A stretch of DNA of 64,000 bases from Roseovarius sp. W115 (GTDB lineage Bacteria > Pseudomonadota > Alphaproteobacteria > Rhodobacterales > Rhodobacteraceae), in the NCBI RefSeq assembly GCF_032842945.2, contig NZ_CP146606.1, positions 3,476,501 through 3,540,500 of the forward strand, in the 5' to 3' direction. Position 1 is the stretch's first letter. Each line of letters starts with the position of its first letter. Of this stretch, positions 8,861 to 19,838 are shown piece after piece. The translations under genes and the position numbers were made by a program. The notes beneath the pieces are model-generated. The model searched no databases and had not been told where the DNA came from. It was given only the letters and a program-made list of their open reading frames with translations.

Positions 8861-9672
8861 GCACGCCGTCCATTCTTGAAAAGATCAAAACCTACAAGCT
8901 TGAGGAAATCGCCGCCGCCAAAGCCGCCAAGCCCTTGGAAGAGCTGACAACAGAGGCCGAGAACGCCCCTGCGGTTCGTCCTTTCACCGACGCGCTTTTA
9001 CAAGCCAGCAAGACCGGCTTTGGCCTCATCGCAGAGATCAAAAAGGCCAGCCCCTCCAAAGGCTTGATCCGAGAGGATTTTGATCCGCCTGCCTTAGCCG
9101 AAGCCTATGAGGACGGTGGTGCGGCCTGTTTGTCTGTTCTGACCGACACACCCAGCTTTCAAGGCGCGCCAGAGTTCCTTGTGGCCGCGAGAGAGGCGTG
9201 CAGCCTGCCGGTTCTGCGCAAGGATTTCATGTATGACACCTATCAGGTGACTGAGGCGCGTGCCTGGGGGGCGGATTGCATCCTGATCATCATGGCCTCG
9301 GTCGATGATGGTCAGGCGGCCGAGCTAGAGGACGCGGCGACCGAATGGGGCATGGATGCGCTTCTGGAAGTCCATAACGAAGAAGAGTTGGAGCGCGCAG
9401 CGCGCCTTACCTCGACAATGATCGGCATCAACAACCGCGACCTCAATACGTTCGAAACCTCACTGGATGTCACCAAGCGATTGTCCAAACTCGTGCCAGA
9501 GGATCGCATGATCGTCACCGAAAGCGGGCTTTTTGAGCCAGAAGACCTGGCCGATCTGGCACGCTACGGCGCGCGCGCCTTCTTGATTGGTGAATCTCTC
9601 ATGCGACAGGACGATGTGACCACCGCCACGCGCCGTATTCTGTCCGCCGCTCCGGCCCCAAGGGGGATTTGA
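8857..9672 (+). CDS. trpC: Indole-3-glycerol phosphate synthase
   Basis: The 271-residue product is a TIM barrel with the family motifs [12 protein letters not shown] (catalytic Lys region), [38 protein letters not shown] and [11 protein letters not shown]. It closes the indole ring from the carboxyphenylamino-deoxyribulose phosphate intermediate. It is a monofunctional TrpC with no TrpF fusion. It is followed immediately by moaC through a TGATG junction. Confidence 0.95.
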   Translation: MSTPSILEKIKTYKLEEIAAAKAAKPLEELTTEAENAPAVRPFTDALLQASKTGFGLIAEIKKASPSKGLIREDFDPPALAEAYEDGGAACLSVLTDTPSFQGAPEFLVAAREACSLPVLRKDFMYDTYQVTEARAWGADCILIIMASVDDGQAAELEDAATEWGMDALLEVHNEEELERAARLTSTMIGINNRDLNTFETSLDVTKRLSKLVPEDRMIVTESGLFEPEDLADLARYGARAFLIGESLMRQDDVTTATRRILSAAPAPRGI

Positions 9673-10148
9673 TGGCGGATCTCACACATTTCGACGGCAA
9701 GGGCGACGCCCATATGGTCGATGTCTCGGACAAGGCCGTCACGGACCGCATCGCCGTGGCCGAAGGTCATGTGAAAATGGCCGCGCAAACCTTTGATATC
9801 ATTTCAGAAGGCCGCGCCAAGAAGGGCGATGTGCTCTCTGTCGCGCGTTTGGCGGGGATCATGGGCGCCAAGAAGACACCCGAGCTTATCCCGCTTTGCC
9901 ATCCCTTGCCCATCACCAAGGTTGCGGTCGAGTTAACACTCGATCCCGACCTGCCCGGCGTGGGAATAGAGGCAACGGTCAAAACGACCGGGCAAACCGG
10001 CGTCGAGATGGAAGCATTGACCGCTGTGAGCACGGCTGCGCTGACCGTCTATGACATGGTCAAGGCCGTGGACAAAGAGATGGACATCGGCGGCATTCGC
10101 GTGTTGCTCAAAGATGGCGGCAAATCGGGACGATTTGAGGCCAGATGA
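9672..10148 (+). CDS. moaC: Cyclic pyranopterin monophosphate synthase
   Basis: The 158-residue product is typical of Moa[17 protein letters not shown] at the N-terminus, the conserved [15 protein letters not shown] and [19 protein letters not shown], and a C-terminal KDGGKSG. MoaC converts the MoaA product into cyclic pyranopterin monophosphate in molybdenum cofactor synthesis. The ATG at 9672 shares its A with the trpC stop codon and the 3' end overlaps moeA, so the molybdopterin genes are coupled to the tryptophan genes, a conserved order in Rhodobacterales. Confidence 0.95.
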   Translation: MADLTHFDGKGDAHMVDVSDKAVTDRIAVAEGHVKMAAQTFDIISEGRAKKGDVLSVARLAGIMGAKKTPELIPLCHPLPITKVAVELTLDPDLPGVGIEATVKTTGQTGVEMEALTAVSTAALTVYDMVKAVDKEMDIGGIRVLLKDGGKSGRFEAR

Positions 10149-11317
10149 TCACCGTCTCCGAAGCTTTGGACCATCTCTTTGCGCTGGTCTCTCCTCTTGA
10201 ACCCGAGACTGTGCCCTTGGCGCAGGCCGGTGGACGCGTGCTGGTCCAACCGGCCGTGGCGCGGCGCGACCAGCCACCTTTCGATGGCTCTGCCATGGAT
10301 GGCTATGCTGTACGGGATGAAGACGCAGACCCCGGTGCATCCCTGACGGTCATTGGCGAAGCTGCTGCCGGGCATCGGTTTGATGGTGCTGTAGGCCCTG
10401 GCCAGGCCGTGCGCATTTTCACCGGTGCTCCGGTGCCGAAGGGGACATCGCGGGTTGTCATACAAGAAGACGTGACGCGTGACGGCGATCAGATCACGCT
10501 GGGGTCCAAGCTCGATGCAAAAACCCATATCCGTCCGGCAGGCAGCGATTTCAAAATCGGCGACATTCTGGATGCGCCAAGACGGCTTAGCCCCTCGGAT
10601 GTCGCCCTGCTGGCCTCAATGAATATCGCGCAAGTCGAGGTGACGCGCAAACCGCGTGTCGCGTTGATTTCCACCGGGGATGAGCTGGTGATGCCCGGCG
10701 AAACCCCCTCACCGGATCAGATCATCGCGTCCAATACATTCGGCCTCAAGGCGCTACTGGATCAGCTTGGCGCGGAACCCCGTGTTCTTCCCATCGCAAG
10801 GGACACACGATCGTCTTTGGAAATGGCGTTTGAGCTGGCCGAAGGGGCCGATCTGGTGGTGACCATTGGCGGAGCATCGGTGGGCGATCATGATTTGGTG
10901 GGCGATGTTGCACAGGACCTTGGAATGCAGCAGGCGTTTTACAAGGTGGCGATGCGCCCTGGCAAGCCGCTGATGGCCGGGCGAATGGGCGATGCGGCGA
11001 TGCTGGGCCTTCCGGGCAATCCGGTCTCAGCCATGGTGTGTGGTCATGTTTTCATGGCTCCGATGATCCGGGTGATGCTGGGCTTGCCTGCCTGCCCTGC
11101 CCCGAGACAAACGGCGCGGCTGGGCTGTGACATGCCGAAGGGTGGCCCGCGCGAGCACTACATGCGCGCAGCTCTGAACGACGGAAAAATTGTGCCAGAA
11201 GGACGGCAGGATAGCAGCCTTCTGAGCCTTCTGGCCCATGCGGACGTGCTTATGGTGCGTCCTGTAGACGATGCGCCGCGTCAAAAAGGCGATCAGGTCG
11301 AATATATCGCACTTTAA
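10145..11317 (+). CDS. moeA: Molybdopterin molybdenumtransferase
   Basis: The 390-residue product carries the MoeA signatures: [11 protein letters not shown] near residue 48, [38 protein letters not shown] and [14 protein letters not shown]. MoeA inserts molybdate into adenylylated molybdopterin in the cytoplasm. It overlaps moaC by ATGA and is the last gene of the trpG-moeA run; lexA starts 109 bases later with its own promoter. Confidence 0.95.
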   Translation: MITVSEALDHLFALVSPLEPETVPLAQAGGRVLVQPAVARRDQPPFDGSAMDGYAVRDEDADPGASLTVIGEAAAGHRFDGAVGPGQAVRIFTGAPVPKGTSRVVIQEDVTRDGDQITLGSKLDAKTHIRPAGSDFKIGDILDAPRRLSPSDVALLASMNIAQVEVTRKPRVALISTGDELVMPGETPSPDQIIASNTFGLKALLDQLGAEPRVLPIARDTRSSLEMAFELAEGADLVVTIGGASVGDHDLVGDVAQDLGMQQAFYKVAMRPGKPLMAGRMGDAAMLGLPGNPVSAMVCGHVFMAPMIRVMLGLPACPAPRQTARLGCDMPKGGPREHYMRAALNDGKIVPEGRQDSSLLSLLAHADVLMVRPVDDAPRQKGDQVEYIAL

Positions 11318-11362
11318 GTGAGTAGCGTGCGGGTCTTGCCACGCCACTTATCCACAGGCCTG

Positions 11363-11391
11363 TTGACACAAAACATGAACATGAATAGAAC
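11363..11391 (+). promoter_or_regulatory. lexA promoter with alphaproteobacterial SOS box
   Basis: GAAC (11377-11380), seven bases, then GAAC (11388-11391) is exactly the GAAC-N7-GAAC direct-repeat form of the LexA box known from Rhodobacter and other alphaproteobacteria. A TTGACA at 11363-11368 is a good -35 hexamer, and the box would overlap the spacer and -10 region, so LexA would repress its own gene. The lexA start is 36 bases downstream. Confidence 0.85.
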
Positions 11392-11426
11392 AAAGAGAAA
11401 CCAACGAGCCTTGGAGGAATGGTTTC

Positions 11427-12128
11427 ATGCTGACAAAGAAGCAGCTCGATTTGTTGGAGTTCATTCATAAACGGGTGCAGCGCGACGGTGTGCCGCCCAG
11501 TTTTGATGAGATGAAAGATGCGCTTGATCTACGGTCCAAATCCGGCATTCACCGATTGATCACCGCACTGGAAGAACGTGGATTTATCCGTCGTCTTGCC
11601 CATCGGGCACGGGCGCTTGAGATTGTCAAACTGCCCGACAATATGATCGGCGACAGCGCACCGGGCTTTACCCCGCGTGTGATCGAGGGCGACAAGCCCG
11701 ACACGCCGCAACCTGCCAATGCCCAACCGGTTGATGCCGCTCAGGTGATGGAGCTGCCACTGATGGGCCGAATTGCCGCCGGTGTGCCGATTGAGGCGAT
11801 TGCCCATGCGAGCCGCAATGTGGCCGTGCCCGGCGATATGATCAGCGGCCCGGGCGAGCATTACGCACTTGAAGTCAAGGGCGACTCGATGATCGATGCG
11901 GGCATTAATGACGGCGACGTGGTGATCATTCGCGAAACCAACTCGGCCGATAATGGCGACATCGTTGTGGCTCTGGTTGAGGATCAGGAAGCAACATTGA
12001 AAAAGTTCTACCGCCGAGGCAACGCCATCGCGCTCGAGGCCGCAAACCCGGCCTATGAAACGCGTGTTCTGCCCGATGACAAAGTCAAAGTTCAGGGCAA
12101 GCTGGTCGGGCTGATCCGAAGCTACTGA
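11427..12128 (+). CDS. lexA: SOS repressor LexA
   Basis: The 233-residue product has an N-terminal winged helix ([30 protein letters not shown]) and a C-terminal S24 self-cleaving domain. The cleavage bond is Ala118-Gly119 in [11 protein letters not shown], with nucleophile Ser154 in [10 protein letters not shown] and general base Lys192 in EATLKKFYR. It represses DNA-damage genes until RecA filaments trigger autocleavage. GGAGG lies 9 bases before the ATG, and an SOS box upstream indicates autoregulation. A linker of about 25 residues ([15 protein letters not shown]) is somewhat long. Its 3' end overlaps the convergent comEC by seven bases. Confidence 0.96.
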   Translation: MLTKKQLDLLEFIHKRVQRDGVPPSFDEMKDALDLRSKSGIHRLITALEERGFIRRLAHRARALEIVKLPDNMIGDSAPGFTPRVIEGDKPDTPQPANAQPVDAAQVMELPLMGRIAAGVPIEAIAHASRNVAVPGDMISGPGEHYALEVKGDSMIDAGINDGDVVIIRETNSADNGDIVVALVEDQEATLKKFYRRGNAIALEAANPAYETRVLPDDKVKVQGKLVGLIRSY

Positions 12129-14208
12129 GCATGCCAGAGCCGTGTGCCGGTGACATCGCGCGCGGATATGGTTTTGATCCCATCTTTGGTTTTGTAGAGG
12201 GCAAGCGCACCGCTTGCCCTTAGCGTTTTGGGATGAATAACGCGGCACGGCAGGTTCAGGTCACGCGGCACAGCGGACAGGATCACCCAATCCTCTCGCG
12301 CACAGCTGTCAAAGCTTTCAGCGGCTTTTTTGCCCAGCAAATGAGTGATCTTCCATGCGCGGGTTGTGCTCTCTGACCAAAGCGCGTTTGCCGCGTCCTG
12401 AGAGCTTGGATTTCCATCGTTCTCAAGCCAGTTGAGCGCAACAAAGCCCGCACCGCGCGGTTTAGACAGCGCGCGACCCTGATCCGTCATAATGCCCACG
12501 AGCCCGCCGGTTTCCGCGATGAGCACATCCGGTCTGGGCGTTCCGGCCCATAGCGCAAAACCCAGGACAACAGGCACAACGCCCAATATCCGCAACCGCC
12601 CTTTCCACAAAAGCGCAAAGAGCGCGCCAAGCGCGATGAGCGGCAAAACCGCCTTACCCGGAGACGGCACCATCCCTCTTGCGCCTTCCCAGCCGGACGT
12701 TGTGTGCGCAACTCCGAGAATCCAATCCAGCGCGAGCCCCATGATGCTGAGTACCGGGCCTTCGAGGCCAAATGGCATCAACAGCCCGGCGAGTACCGCC
12801 ATTGGAATCACAATCACCCCCATGAGGGGCACTGAGAGAAGATTGGCAATTAGACCGTAATGCGCGATCTGGTTGAAATGCGCGGCTGCAATGGGCGCCG
12901 TGGCCAGCCCTGCAACAGCCGAGGAAATCACCACTGCCACCGCAGGGCGCAACCAGCGTGGGCCAAGAGAGATATCCCGGTCTCTCAAGCCATTGAACAC
13001 CGCAATCAGGGCTGCGGTTGCTGCAAAGGACAACTGAAACCCCGGCCCCAGCAAGGCCTCAGGGCGCAAGACCAGCACAATGATAGCCGCAACCGCCACC
13101 GAGCGCAGGCTCAACACACGCCTGTCCGCCAGCACCGCGATCAACATGACCGTGACCATCACAAAGGCCCGTTCGGTCGAGACGTTCCCCCCGAGAGTGC
13201 GAAGTATCCGGCGGCTGCAAAAAACGCGCCTATGGCCGCAAGTTTGCGTGTTGGCCAGCGGACATTCAGCGACGGTATCGCAGCAAGACCCAACCTCAGG
13301 GCGGCAAAAACAAACCCTGTGAGCAAGCCCATATGCAGCCCCGAGATGGCCAGAAGATGCGCCAGATTGGACACTCGCAAAGCGGTGAGCGTGTCCTGCC
13401 CCATGGCCGAGCGGTCCCCGGTCATGATGGCGGCGGCAAAGGCCCCGGCCTCGCCCTCCAGTTTGGATTGCACCCGCGCTGATAGGGCCATGCGCGTGCG
13501 GGTGATCCATTGCCCCTGCCCCGGCGGTCTCAGGCGCAGAACAGGTGTGCGGGTGTACCCCACGGCACCCAGTTGCTGAAACCAGGCGTGGCGTTGGAAG
13601 TCGAACCCGCCGGGCTCAACCGGGCCTCCGGGAGGGGACAGATGCGCTGTCAGGATCAGGGTCGTTCCAGGTGTCAGTGGCACAATCGGAGGATCCCCAT
13701 GCAACGCCACACGCACGCGCGCCGGTATCTCATCCATCGGAATGCCGGTCAGGACCACCTGGTCCAATGTCAGGCGCAAAGCATCCGAGGCCGAACGATC
13801 CAGCGCCACAAGTCGTCCCTGCACCGGGCCGTAATATCGCCAGCCAAGAACAGGCTCTGCCAGCAAATGCGCCCGCGCCCCGGCCAGGACCCCGCCAAGA
13901 GCCACAAGTGACAAAGCCCAGAGCGCCGGACGGACCTCAGGCGCCAGCCAGCGACTGGCGACAAGAGACACAGCCATTCCCAATCCCAGAACAGCGTAGT
14001 GCGTCGCCCCAGGTTCAAATTTCAGAAGAAAATATCCGCCGATTCCCATGGCCAAACAGACCGGCACCCAGCCGAACAGATACCCGCGCTGCGACAGCCA
14101 AACCAGTGTGATGGTCTGACACAGCCGAACCGCAAATGCGTGCGCATGGCTCAAGGCTTGTTTCCTGTGCAGCGGCTGGGTAGACAGACCACGCCGGTTT
14201 GCACGCAA
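12122..14208 (-). pseudogene. comEC: ComEC/Rec2 DNA uptake channel, interrupted by a one-base frameshift
   Basis: Two overlapping minus-strand frames together make one ComEC protein. The upstream part (from 14208) has the DUF4131 region and the ISGLHMGLLTGF start of the competence domain, and stops at 13159. The downstream part resumes with NVSTERAFVMVTVMLIAVL and carries the rest of the membrane domain and a reduced C-terminal domain to 12122. The switch falls at LSGG-NVSTERA, where a run of six C (plus strand 13187-13192) stands where seven would keep frame. Adding one base gives 695 residues, the normal length. ComEC moves single-stranded DNA through the inner membrane during transformation. 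I call it broken as written but suspect a base-calling error. Confidence 0.85.
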
Positions 14209-14246
14209 GCTTGGCCTCTGCCTCTTACTGAAAGGTTAACGTTTTC

Positions 14247-15656
14247 ATGGCGCAAAAGGTTGTGACCCGTTTCGCCCCCTCGCCTACGGGCTATCTCCAT
14301 ATTGGGGGGGCACGTACAGCGCTCTTTAACTGGCTTTATGCACGGGGCCGCGGCGGGACGTTTCTCTTGCGGATTGAGGACACTGATCGAGCGCGCTCAA
14401 CGCCCGAGGCCACACAGGCCATTCTGGATGGTATGGCTTGGGTTGGACTGGATCATGACGGCGATGTCATCAGCCAGTTTGACCGCGCCGACCGCCATGC
14501 CGAAGTGGCGCATCAGCTCCTGTCCGAGGGCAAGGCGTACAAATGCTTCTCCACACAGGAAGACATCCAGGCCTTTCGTGAGGCGGCGCGCGCCGAAGGC
14601 CGTTCCACCCTGTTTCGCAGCCCCTGGCGTGAAGCGGACCCGGCCACCCATCCCGACCTGCCCTACGTGATCCGCATCAAGGCACCTCAGGATGGCAATA
14701 CTGTTATTCGGGATCAGGTGCAGGGCGATGTCACGATCCGCAATGACCAATTAGATGACATGGTCCTGCTGCGCAGTGATGGTACGCCGGTCTACATGCT
14801 GGCCGTGGCGGTGGATGATCACGATATGGGGGTGACACATGTGATCCGGGGCGATGATCACCTCAACAATGCCGCACGCCAGATGATGGTGTTTGAAGCC
14901 ATGGGCTGGGACATCCCCGTCTGGGCGCATATTCCGCTGATTCATGGTCCTGATGGCAAGAAGCTTTCAAAACGCCACGGCGCGCTTGGCGTCGATGAAT
15001 ACCAGAAAATCGGCTATCCGGCGGCTGGTATGCGTAACTATCTGGCGCGACTTGGGTGGAGCCACGGAGATGATGAATTCTTCACCGACGCCCAAGCCCA
15101 AGAGTGGTTCGACCTCAGTGGAATCGGCAAATCCCCGGCCCGGTTTGACTTCAAAAAACTGGAGAATCTCTGCGGCCAGCATATCGCCGCTGCAGACGAT
15201 GCTGCACTGCTGCATGAATTGGAGGGTTTTTTGGCGTCTACTGGCGCGAACAGCCTGCCCACAGCAAAACGTGATCTGCTGTCAACGGGTATGTACTGCC
15301 TGAAAGAGCGGGCCAAGACCTTTCCTGAACTGATTGATAAGGCTGAGTTTATTCTCACAAATCGACCAATCACTCCGGATGAGAAATCCGCCGGACAGCT
15401 TGATAATGTATCCCGTGGTATACTGCATGAATTGACGCCGCGACTGCAAGATGTTACGTGGTCCAGAGACGCTTTGGAGGCCGCTGCAATGGCCTTCGCG
15501 GAGACCAAGGACATCAAGTTCGGTAAGCTCGCCGGCCCCTTGCGGGCAGCCCTTGCAGGACGAAGCGCAACACCCAGTGTGTTTGACATGATGCTGGTAC
15601 TTGGGCGAGAGGAATCTCTGGCCCGAATAAACGATGCGGCCCAAGGTCAGGTTTAA
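14247..15656 (+). CDS. gltX: Glutamyl-tRNA synthetase
   Basis: The 469-residue product is a class I aminoacyl-tRNA synthetase with the HIGH-type motif [12 protein letters not shown] near residue 12 and the KMSKS-type motif [10 protein letters not shown] near residue 240, plus [11 protein letters not shown]. It charges tRNA-Glu (and possibly tRNA-Gln, in organisms that use the GatCAB route). A run of seven G at 14304-14310 is read in frame here (IGGART), which is relevant when judging the homopolymer frameshifts elsewhere. It is transcribed away from comEC and is followed by gltA in the same direction. Confidence 0.95.
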   Translation: MAQKVVTRFAPSPTGYLHIGGARTALFNWLYARGRGGTFLLRIEDTDRARSTPEATQAILDGMAWVGLDHDGDVISQFDRADRHAEVAHQLLSEGKAYKCFSTQEDIQAFREAARAEGRSTLFRSPWREADPATHPDLPYVIRIKAPQDGNTVIRDQVQGDVTIRNDQLDDMVLLRSDGTPVYMLAVAVDDHDMGVTHVIRGDDHLNNAARQMMVFEAMGWDIPVWAHIPLIHGPDGKKLSKRHGALGVDEYQKIGYPAAGMRNYLARLGWSHGDDEFFTDAQAQEWFDLSGIGKSPARFDFKKLENLCGQHIAAADDAALLHELEGFLASTGANSLPTAKRDLLSTGMYCLKERAKTFPELIDKAEFILTNRPITPDEKSAGQLDNVSRGILHELTPRLQDVTWSRDALEAAAMAFAETKDIKFGKLAGPLRAALAGRSATPSVFDMMLVLGREESLARINDAAQGQV

Positions 15657-15728
15657 CCAAGCCTAAAGGGTCGCAGGACTATGCACTGCGGGATGTCTTA
15701 GGATATCCGCGAGATGATGGAGAACCCG

Positions 15729-17024
15729 ATGGCCGAAAGCACAAAATCCGCAAAACTGACAATTGATGGCACCGATTATGATCTGCCGATCTATTCGCCG
15801 ACGGCCGGACCAGATGTCCTCGACATTCGCAAGCTCTACGGTCAGGCGGGTGTGTTTACCTACGACCCCGGTTTCACCTCGACCGCATCCTGCGACAGCA
15901 CAATTACGTACATTGATGGCGGCAAAGGCGAATTGCTGCACCGTGGCTATCCAATTGATCAGTTGGCCGAGAAGTCGCATTATCTCGAAGTGTGCTATCT
16001 TCTGCTCTACGGCGAACTGCCCGACGCGGCCACGCTGGAGGATTTTGAGAACCGCGTGACCATGCACACCATGCTGCATGAGCAGATGCATTTCCTCTTC
16101 CGCGGCTATCGCCGGGACGCGCATCCGATGGCCATCATGGTGGGCGTCGTCGGCGCACTGAGCGCCTTCTACCACGACAGCACCGACATTTCCGATCCCT
16201 GGCAACGTGAAGTCGCCTCGATCCGCATGATCGCCAAGATGCCGACCATCGCGGCGATGGCCTACAAATACACACTGGGCCAGCCGTTTGTCTATCCACG
16301 CAATGAGCTGGACTATGCCTCGAACTTCCTGCGCATGTGCTTTGCCGTGCCTGCCGAGGATTATGAGGTGAACCCGATCCTGAGCCGCGCGATGGATCGG
16401 ATCTTTACCCTGCACGCCGATCACGAGCAGAACGCGTCGACATCCACAGTGCGTCTGGCCTCCTCCTCCGGCGCCAATCCGTTTGCCTGTATCGCCGCGG
16501 GCATTGCCTGCCTTTGGGGTCCGGCGCATGGCGGGGCGAACCAGGCCTGCCTTGAAATGCTGCGCGAGATCGGCTCGGTTGACCGCATTCCGGAATATAT
16601 CGCCCGCGCCAAGGACAAGGACGATGATTTCCGCCTGATGGGTTTTGGCCACCGGGTCTACAAGAATTTCGACCCCCGCGCCAAGGTGCTCAAGCAATCC
16701 GCAGATGAGGTACTCGATCTCTTGGGGGTGGAAAACAACCCCACCCTTCAGGTTGCCAAAGAGCTTGAAAAACAGGCTCTGGCGGACCCGTATTTCGCCG
16801 AGAAGAAGCTGTTCCCGAATGTGGACTTCTATTCCGGCATCATTCTGGATGCGATGGGCTTCCCCACCTCAATGTTCACCCCGATCTTTGCACTCAGCCG
16901 CACAGTGGGCTGGATTTCACAATGGAAAGAAATGATCGCCGACCCACAACTCAAAATCGGCCGCCCGCGCCAGCTCTATCAGGGCGAGACGCTGCGGGAT
17001 TATGTGGATATGGAAAAGCGGTAG
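15729..17024 (+). CDS. gltA: Citrate synthase (type II)
   Basis: The 431-residue product begins [14 protein letters not shown]. The catalytic set is visible: His in [14 protein letters not shown], His in [15 protein letters not shown] and Asp in [12 protein letters not shown]. It condenses oxaloacetate with acetyl-CoA in the TCA cycle. I chose the ATG at 15729 because GGAG lies 6 bases upstream; two ATGs at 15714 and 15717 are in frame but include that site. The length and N-terminal beta domain fit the NADH-sensitive hexameric Gram-negative type. A strong terminator follows. Confidence 0.96.
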   Translation: MAESTKSAKLTIDGTDYDLPIYSPTAGPDVLDIRKLYGQAGVFTYDPGFTSTASCDSTITYIDGGKGELLHRGYPIDQLAEKSHYLEVCYLLLYGELPDAATLEDFENRVTMHTMLHEQMHFLFRGYRRDAHPMAIMVGVVGALSAFYHDSTDISDPWQREVASIRMIAKMPTIAAMAYKYTLGQPFVYPRNELDYASNFLRMCFAVPAEDYEVNPILSRAMDRIFTLHADHEQNASTSTVRLASSSGANPFACIAAGIACLWGPAHGGANQACLEMLREIGSVDRIPEYIARAKDKDDDFRLMGFGHRVYKNFDPRAKVLKQSADEVLDLLGVENNPTLQVAKELEKQALADPYFAEKKLFPNVDFYSGIILDAMGFPTSMFTPIFALSRTVGWISQWKEMIADPQLKIGRPRQLYQGETLRDYVDMEKR

Positions 17025-17390
17025 TCCTGTCGGGGCAGCCCAAAGTGTAATTTCAAGTTAAAAACCACCCTCACATGCGCTTGTGGGGGTGGTTTTGGTT
17101 TAATGACTGCAATACGGGACAATCTTGCCATTCGTTTCTTGCAGTTGAATGGCTGTTTTGTATGGTTCGCGACCGCAGCGAAAAGCATCAAGGGCGTAAA
17201 GTACAAATGTGCTGCAGGCGCGAAAATATAGGGTGGCGCTAGGAAAGCAGACATTCGAAACGCGGAAGCCGTCGTGGCTTGGTTGCGTCGACGAACACCA
17301 CATCTAGGTCAAAACCGGCCTCTCATTCACGCTTCAAGTCGCAAAATACACTGTCCAGGCTCAAAACTGGACAGAGACATGGAAACTGCC
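17025..17390. other. Intergenic region after gltA
   Basis: This 366-base gap between convergent genes holds the gltA terminator at 17061-17100. In the remaining 290 bases I see no supported gene, tRNA or strong hairpin. Confidence 0.5.
17061..17100 (+). terminator. Rho-independent terminator of gltA
   Basis: AAAACCACCC, TCACA, a short loop, TTGTG and GGGTGGTTTT form a 14-15 bp stem with one G-T wobble, followed by a T-rich tail (TTTTGGTTT). The A-rich 5' arm means it could also stop transcripts from the minus-strand aminotransferase operon. Confidence 0.9.
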
Positions 17391-18761
17391 TTACGACAAC
17401 ACCCTTTCAATTGCCTGTCTGGTTTTGCCCACGATTTCGTCAGCCTCTTTCTGGCTCAGGCAAAATGGCGGGGCAAAACCGATGATATCGCCTTGCGGCA
17501 TGGCGCGTGCGATGACACCGCTCTCTGCCATGGCGGCGGCCACCTGAGGGCCGATCTTTTCTGACGCATCAAAGAACACACGCCCTTCGCGCTCTCGCAC
17601 CAGTTCGACCGCGCAGAGCATACCTTCGCCGCGCACTTCGCCGACATGGGGATGATCCGCCAGGGAATCTGCCATTTGTGCGGTCAAATATTGCCCAACC
17701 GCACCGGCATTGGAGATCAGGTCAAGCGCATCAAGCAGTTTCAGATTGGCAACCCCGGCGGCGGCTCCAATGGGATGCGCGGAATAGGTCCATCCATGCC
17801 CAATCGGGCCGTTTTCATCCGTGCCCTGCTCCAGCACACGCCACATCCGGTCACTGACAATACTGCCTGACAGGGGCGCATAGGCGCTGGTCAGTCCTTT
17901 GGCGATGGTGATGAGGTCAGGTTTGATTCCGTAGTGGCCCGAACCGAACATGCTGCCCAACCGTCCAAAGCCTGTCACCACCTCATCCGCGATCAGTAGG
18001 ATATCATGCTTGTCGAGAACCGCCTGAATAGCGGGCCAATACCCTGCGGGCGGCGGGACGATCCCGCCTGTGCCCAGAACCGGTTCACCGATAAAGGCCG
18101 CGATGGTGTCCGCGCCCTCTTCCTCAATCAGAGCCTCCAGCGACGCGACGCAATGCTGCACAAACTCTGCTTCACTCTGGTTCAGGTCGGCGCGACGGAA
18201 GTAATACGGGGCTTCTGTGTGAACGACCTGGCCCAAAGGTAGATCAAATTTCTTGTGAAAGAGTTCCAACCCAGTCAGCGACCCCGTCATCAGACCCGAG
18301 CCATGGTATCCACGCCAGCGGCTAATGATTTTCTTCTTGTCAGGGCGTCCGAGAATATTGTTGTAATACCAGATCAGCTTGATGTTGGTTTCATTGGCGT
18401 CACTGCCTGACAGTCCGAAATAGACCTTGCTCATGTGGTCGGGCGCACGATCCAGGATCATTTTGGACAGGGTAATGCTGGCCTCGGTGCCATGCCCGAC
18501 ATAGGCGTGATAATAGGCCAGTTCCCTGGCTTGTTCGGCTATGGCTTCGGCAATTTCAGCACGACCATATCCGACATTCACGCAGTAGAGCCCGGCAAAG
18601 GCGTCCAGATGCCGGTTACCGTCGCGGTCCACGATATGGCAGCCTGATCCGCCAGTAATCACGCGTTGCGCCAGATTGCCCCGGGCAAATTCGGCCAGAT
18701 GGGTCGACGGATGAAAAAAGGTTTCGCGATCCCATTGTTCCAGCAGATCATTCTTAAGCAT
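17391..18761 (-). CDS. Class III PLP aminotransferase of the catabolic island
   Basis: The 456-residue product starts at the ATG at 18761 (GGAG 8 bases upstream). It is a fold-type I class III aminotransferase: [15 protein letters not shown] near residue 110, [26 protein letters not shown] with the PLP-binding Asp, and the Schiff-base Lys in [13 protein letters not shown]. Related enzymes act on omega-amino groups such as those of diaminobutyrate, beta-alanine or taurine, with pyruvate or 2-oxoglutarate as acceptor. As last gene of an operon with EutB, EutC and deacylase relatives, a role like DoeD (diaminobutyrate to aspartate semialdehyde) is plausible. The substrate cannot be read from sequence alone. 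Confidence 0.85.
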   Translation of the reverse strand: MLKNDLLEQWDRETFFHPSTHLAEFARGNLAQRVITGGSGCHIVDRDGNRHLDAFAGLYCVNVGYGRAEIAEAIAEQARELAYYHAYVGHGTEASITLSKMILDRAPDHMSKVYFGLSGSDANETNIKLIWYYNNILGRPDKKKIISRWRGYHGSGLMTGSLTGLELFHKKFDLPLGQVVHTEAPYYFRRADLNQSEAEFVQHCVASLEALIEEEGADTIAAFIGEPVLGTGGIVPPPAGYWPAIQAVLDKHDILLIADEVVTGFGRLGSMFGSGHYGIKPDLITIAKGLTSAYAPLSGSIVSDRMWRVLEQGTDENGPIGHGWTYSAHPIGAAAGVANLKLLDALDLISNAGAVGQYLTAQMADSLADHPHVGEVRGEGMLCAVELVREREGRVFFDASEKIGPQVAAAMAESGVIARAMPQGDIIGFAPPFCLSQKEADEIVGKTRQAIERVLS

Positions 18762-18845
18762 ATTTGACACTCCATTCGCGCTTATGCGCGGCTTTCGGGG
18801 ACGCATTCGAGGTTTGGCTCTTCGAGGCAATCTTGCGCATCTTTG

Positions 18846-19838
18846 TTAACTTGTGAACGACGTGCCTTTGCCCGCCGCTTCGGCGCGCTTACGGGCCAGT
18901 GTTGCAACAGCCGTATCCTGCACCCCGGTTCCGGTCAGATCACAGACTGTCAGGCTCGTCGCAGCATCGTATCCGGGCAATGCACCTATAACCACCTCGC
19001 CAAGCTCTGGGAATTGCGCGGTCTCTGACACAAGCCCAGCGGCCATGGCGGCGCGCAGCTCGCCCAGAACTCTGGTCTGGGACAAACGATCCGGTACATA
19101 GTGATCCGCCGCCGCGACAAGCGCTGGATCAATCTCGCATTTGCCGTCCTGATCAGACCCCATGGCGATCACAAGCTGCCCCGGTTTGACATGGCCCTTC
19201 TGAACAAGCGGAGTTTTTGCTGGTGTTGTCGTGACGATTATATCTGCCGTTTGGGTCGCTTCGCCAACCGTTTCAGAGGCAGACGCCTCAACGCTCAATG
19301 TGTTGGAGATACTTTCGGCAGCCTTTCGTGCCTTTGCGAGATCGCGCGCCCATACCGTGACATGTGTCAACGGACGAACAAGGTGAATGGCCTCAGCTTG
19401 CAGCTTTGCTTGCGCGCCTGCACCGATCACACACAGGCGAGAGGCCTCTGCGCGTGCCAGATGACGCGCGGCCACAGCACCCGCTGCCGCCGTGCGCGCT
19501 TCGGTCAAGTATCCGTTGTCCAGCAACACCGCCTCGACCTGTCCGGTTTTGGCCGAAAAGACCACCATGATGCCATTGGTCGTCGGCAAGCCCATGGCGG
19601 GATTGTCATAAAACCCCGGCGACATCTTGACTGTAAAACTCTCAGCCCCGCTGATATGGGCCGTCTTGATATCAATCTCACCGTTGTTTTCGTGAATGCC
19701 CATCGACACGATGGGCGGCATTTCCACACCGCCACCGGCCAGAGCGGCAAACCCCTGTTCGATGCTATCAACAAGCGACAGATCAAGCGGCACTAGTGCG
19801 CGCAATTCGGTTTCGGTCAAAATTTTGATATCAGGCAT
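18846..19838 (-). CDS. eutC: EutC-like protein, ornithine cyclodeaminase/mu-crystallin family
   Basis: The 330-residue product has the family Rossmann motif CVIGAGAQAKLQAEAI near residue 136, preceded by GYLTEARTAAAGAVAARHLA and followed by DIIVTTTPAKTPLV. The family includes ornithine cyclodeaminase, alanine dehydrogenase and iminosuccinate reductase (BhcD), all acting on imines/amino acids with NAD(P)H. Its gene start overlaps the eutB-like stop by eight bases. An EutB-EutC pair beside EutA and EutD relatives matches hydroxyectoine utilisation clusters. A BhcB/BhcD-type dehydratase-reductase pairing is the main alternative; the EutA and EutD neighbours favour the Eut assignment. Confidence 0.7.
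   Translation of the reverse strand: MPDIKILTETELRALVPLDLSLVDSIEQGFAALAGGGVEMPPIVSMGIHENNGEIDIKTAHISGAESFTVKMSPGFYDNPAMGLPTTNGIMVVFSAKTGQVEAVLLDNGYLTEARTAAAGAVAARHLARAEASRLCVIGAGAQAKLQAEAIHLVRPLTHVTVWARDLAKARKAAESISNTLSVEASASETVGEATQTADIIVTTTPAKTPLVQKGHVKPGQLVIAMGSDQDGKCEIDPALVAAADHYVPDRLSQTRVLGELRAAMAAGLVSETAQFPELGEVVIGALPGYDAATSLTVCDLTGTGVQDTAVATLARKRAEAAGKGTSFTS

Noticed and set aside
15663..16697. Minus-strand open frame of 344 codons opposite gltA
   Set aside because: It is a His-rich shadow of the citrate synthase gene with no family match.
17101..17390. Short similar segments AGGTCAAAACCGG and AGGCTCAAAACTGG near 17310 and 17356
   Set aside because: The similarity is imperfect and short, with no regular spacing or symmetry that would make them a regulatory repeat.
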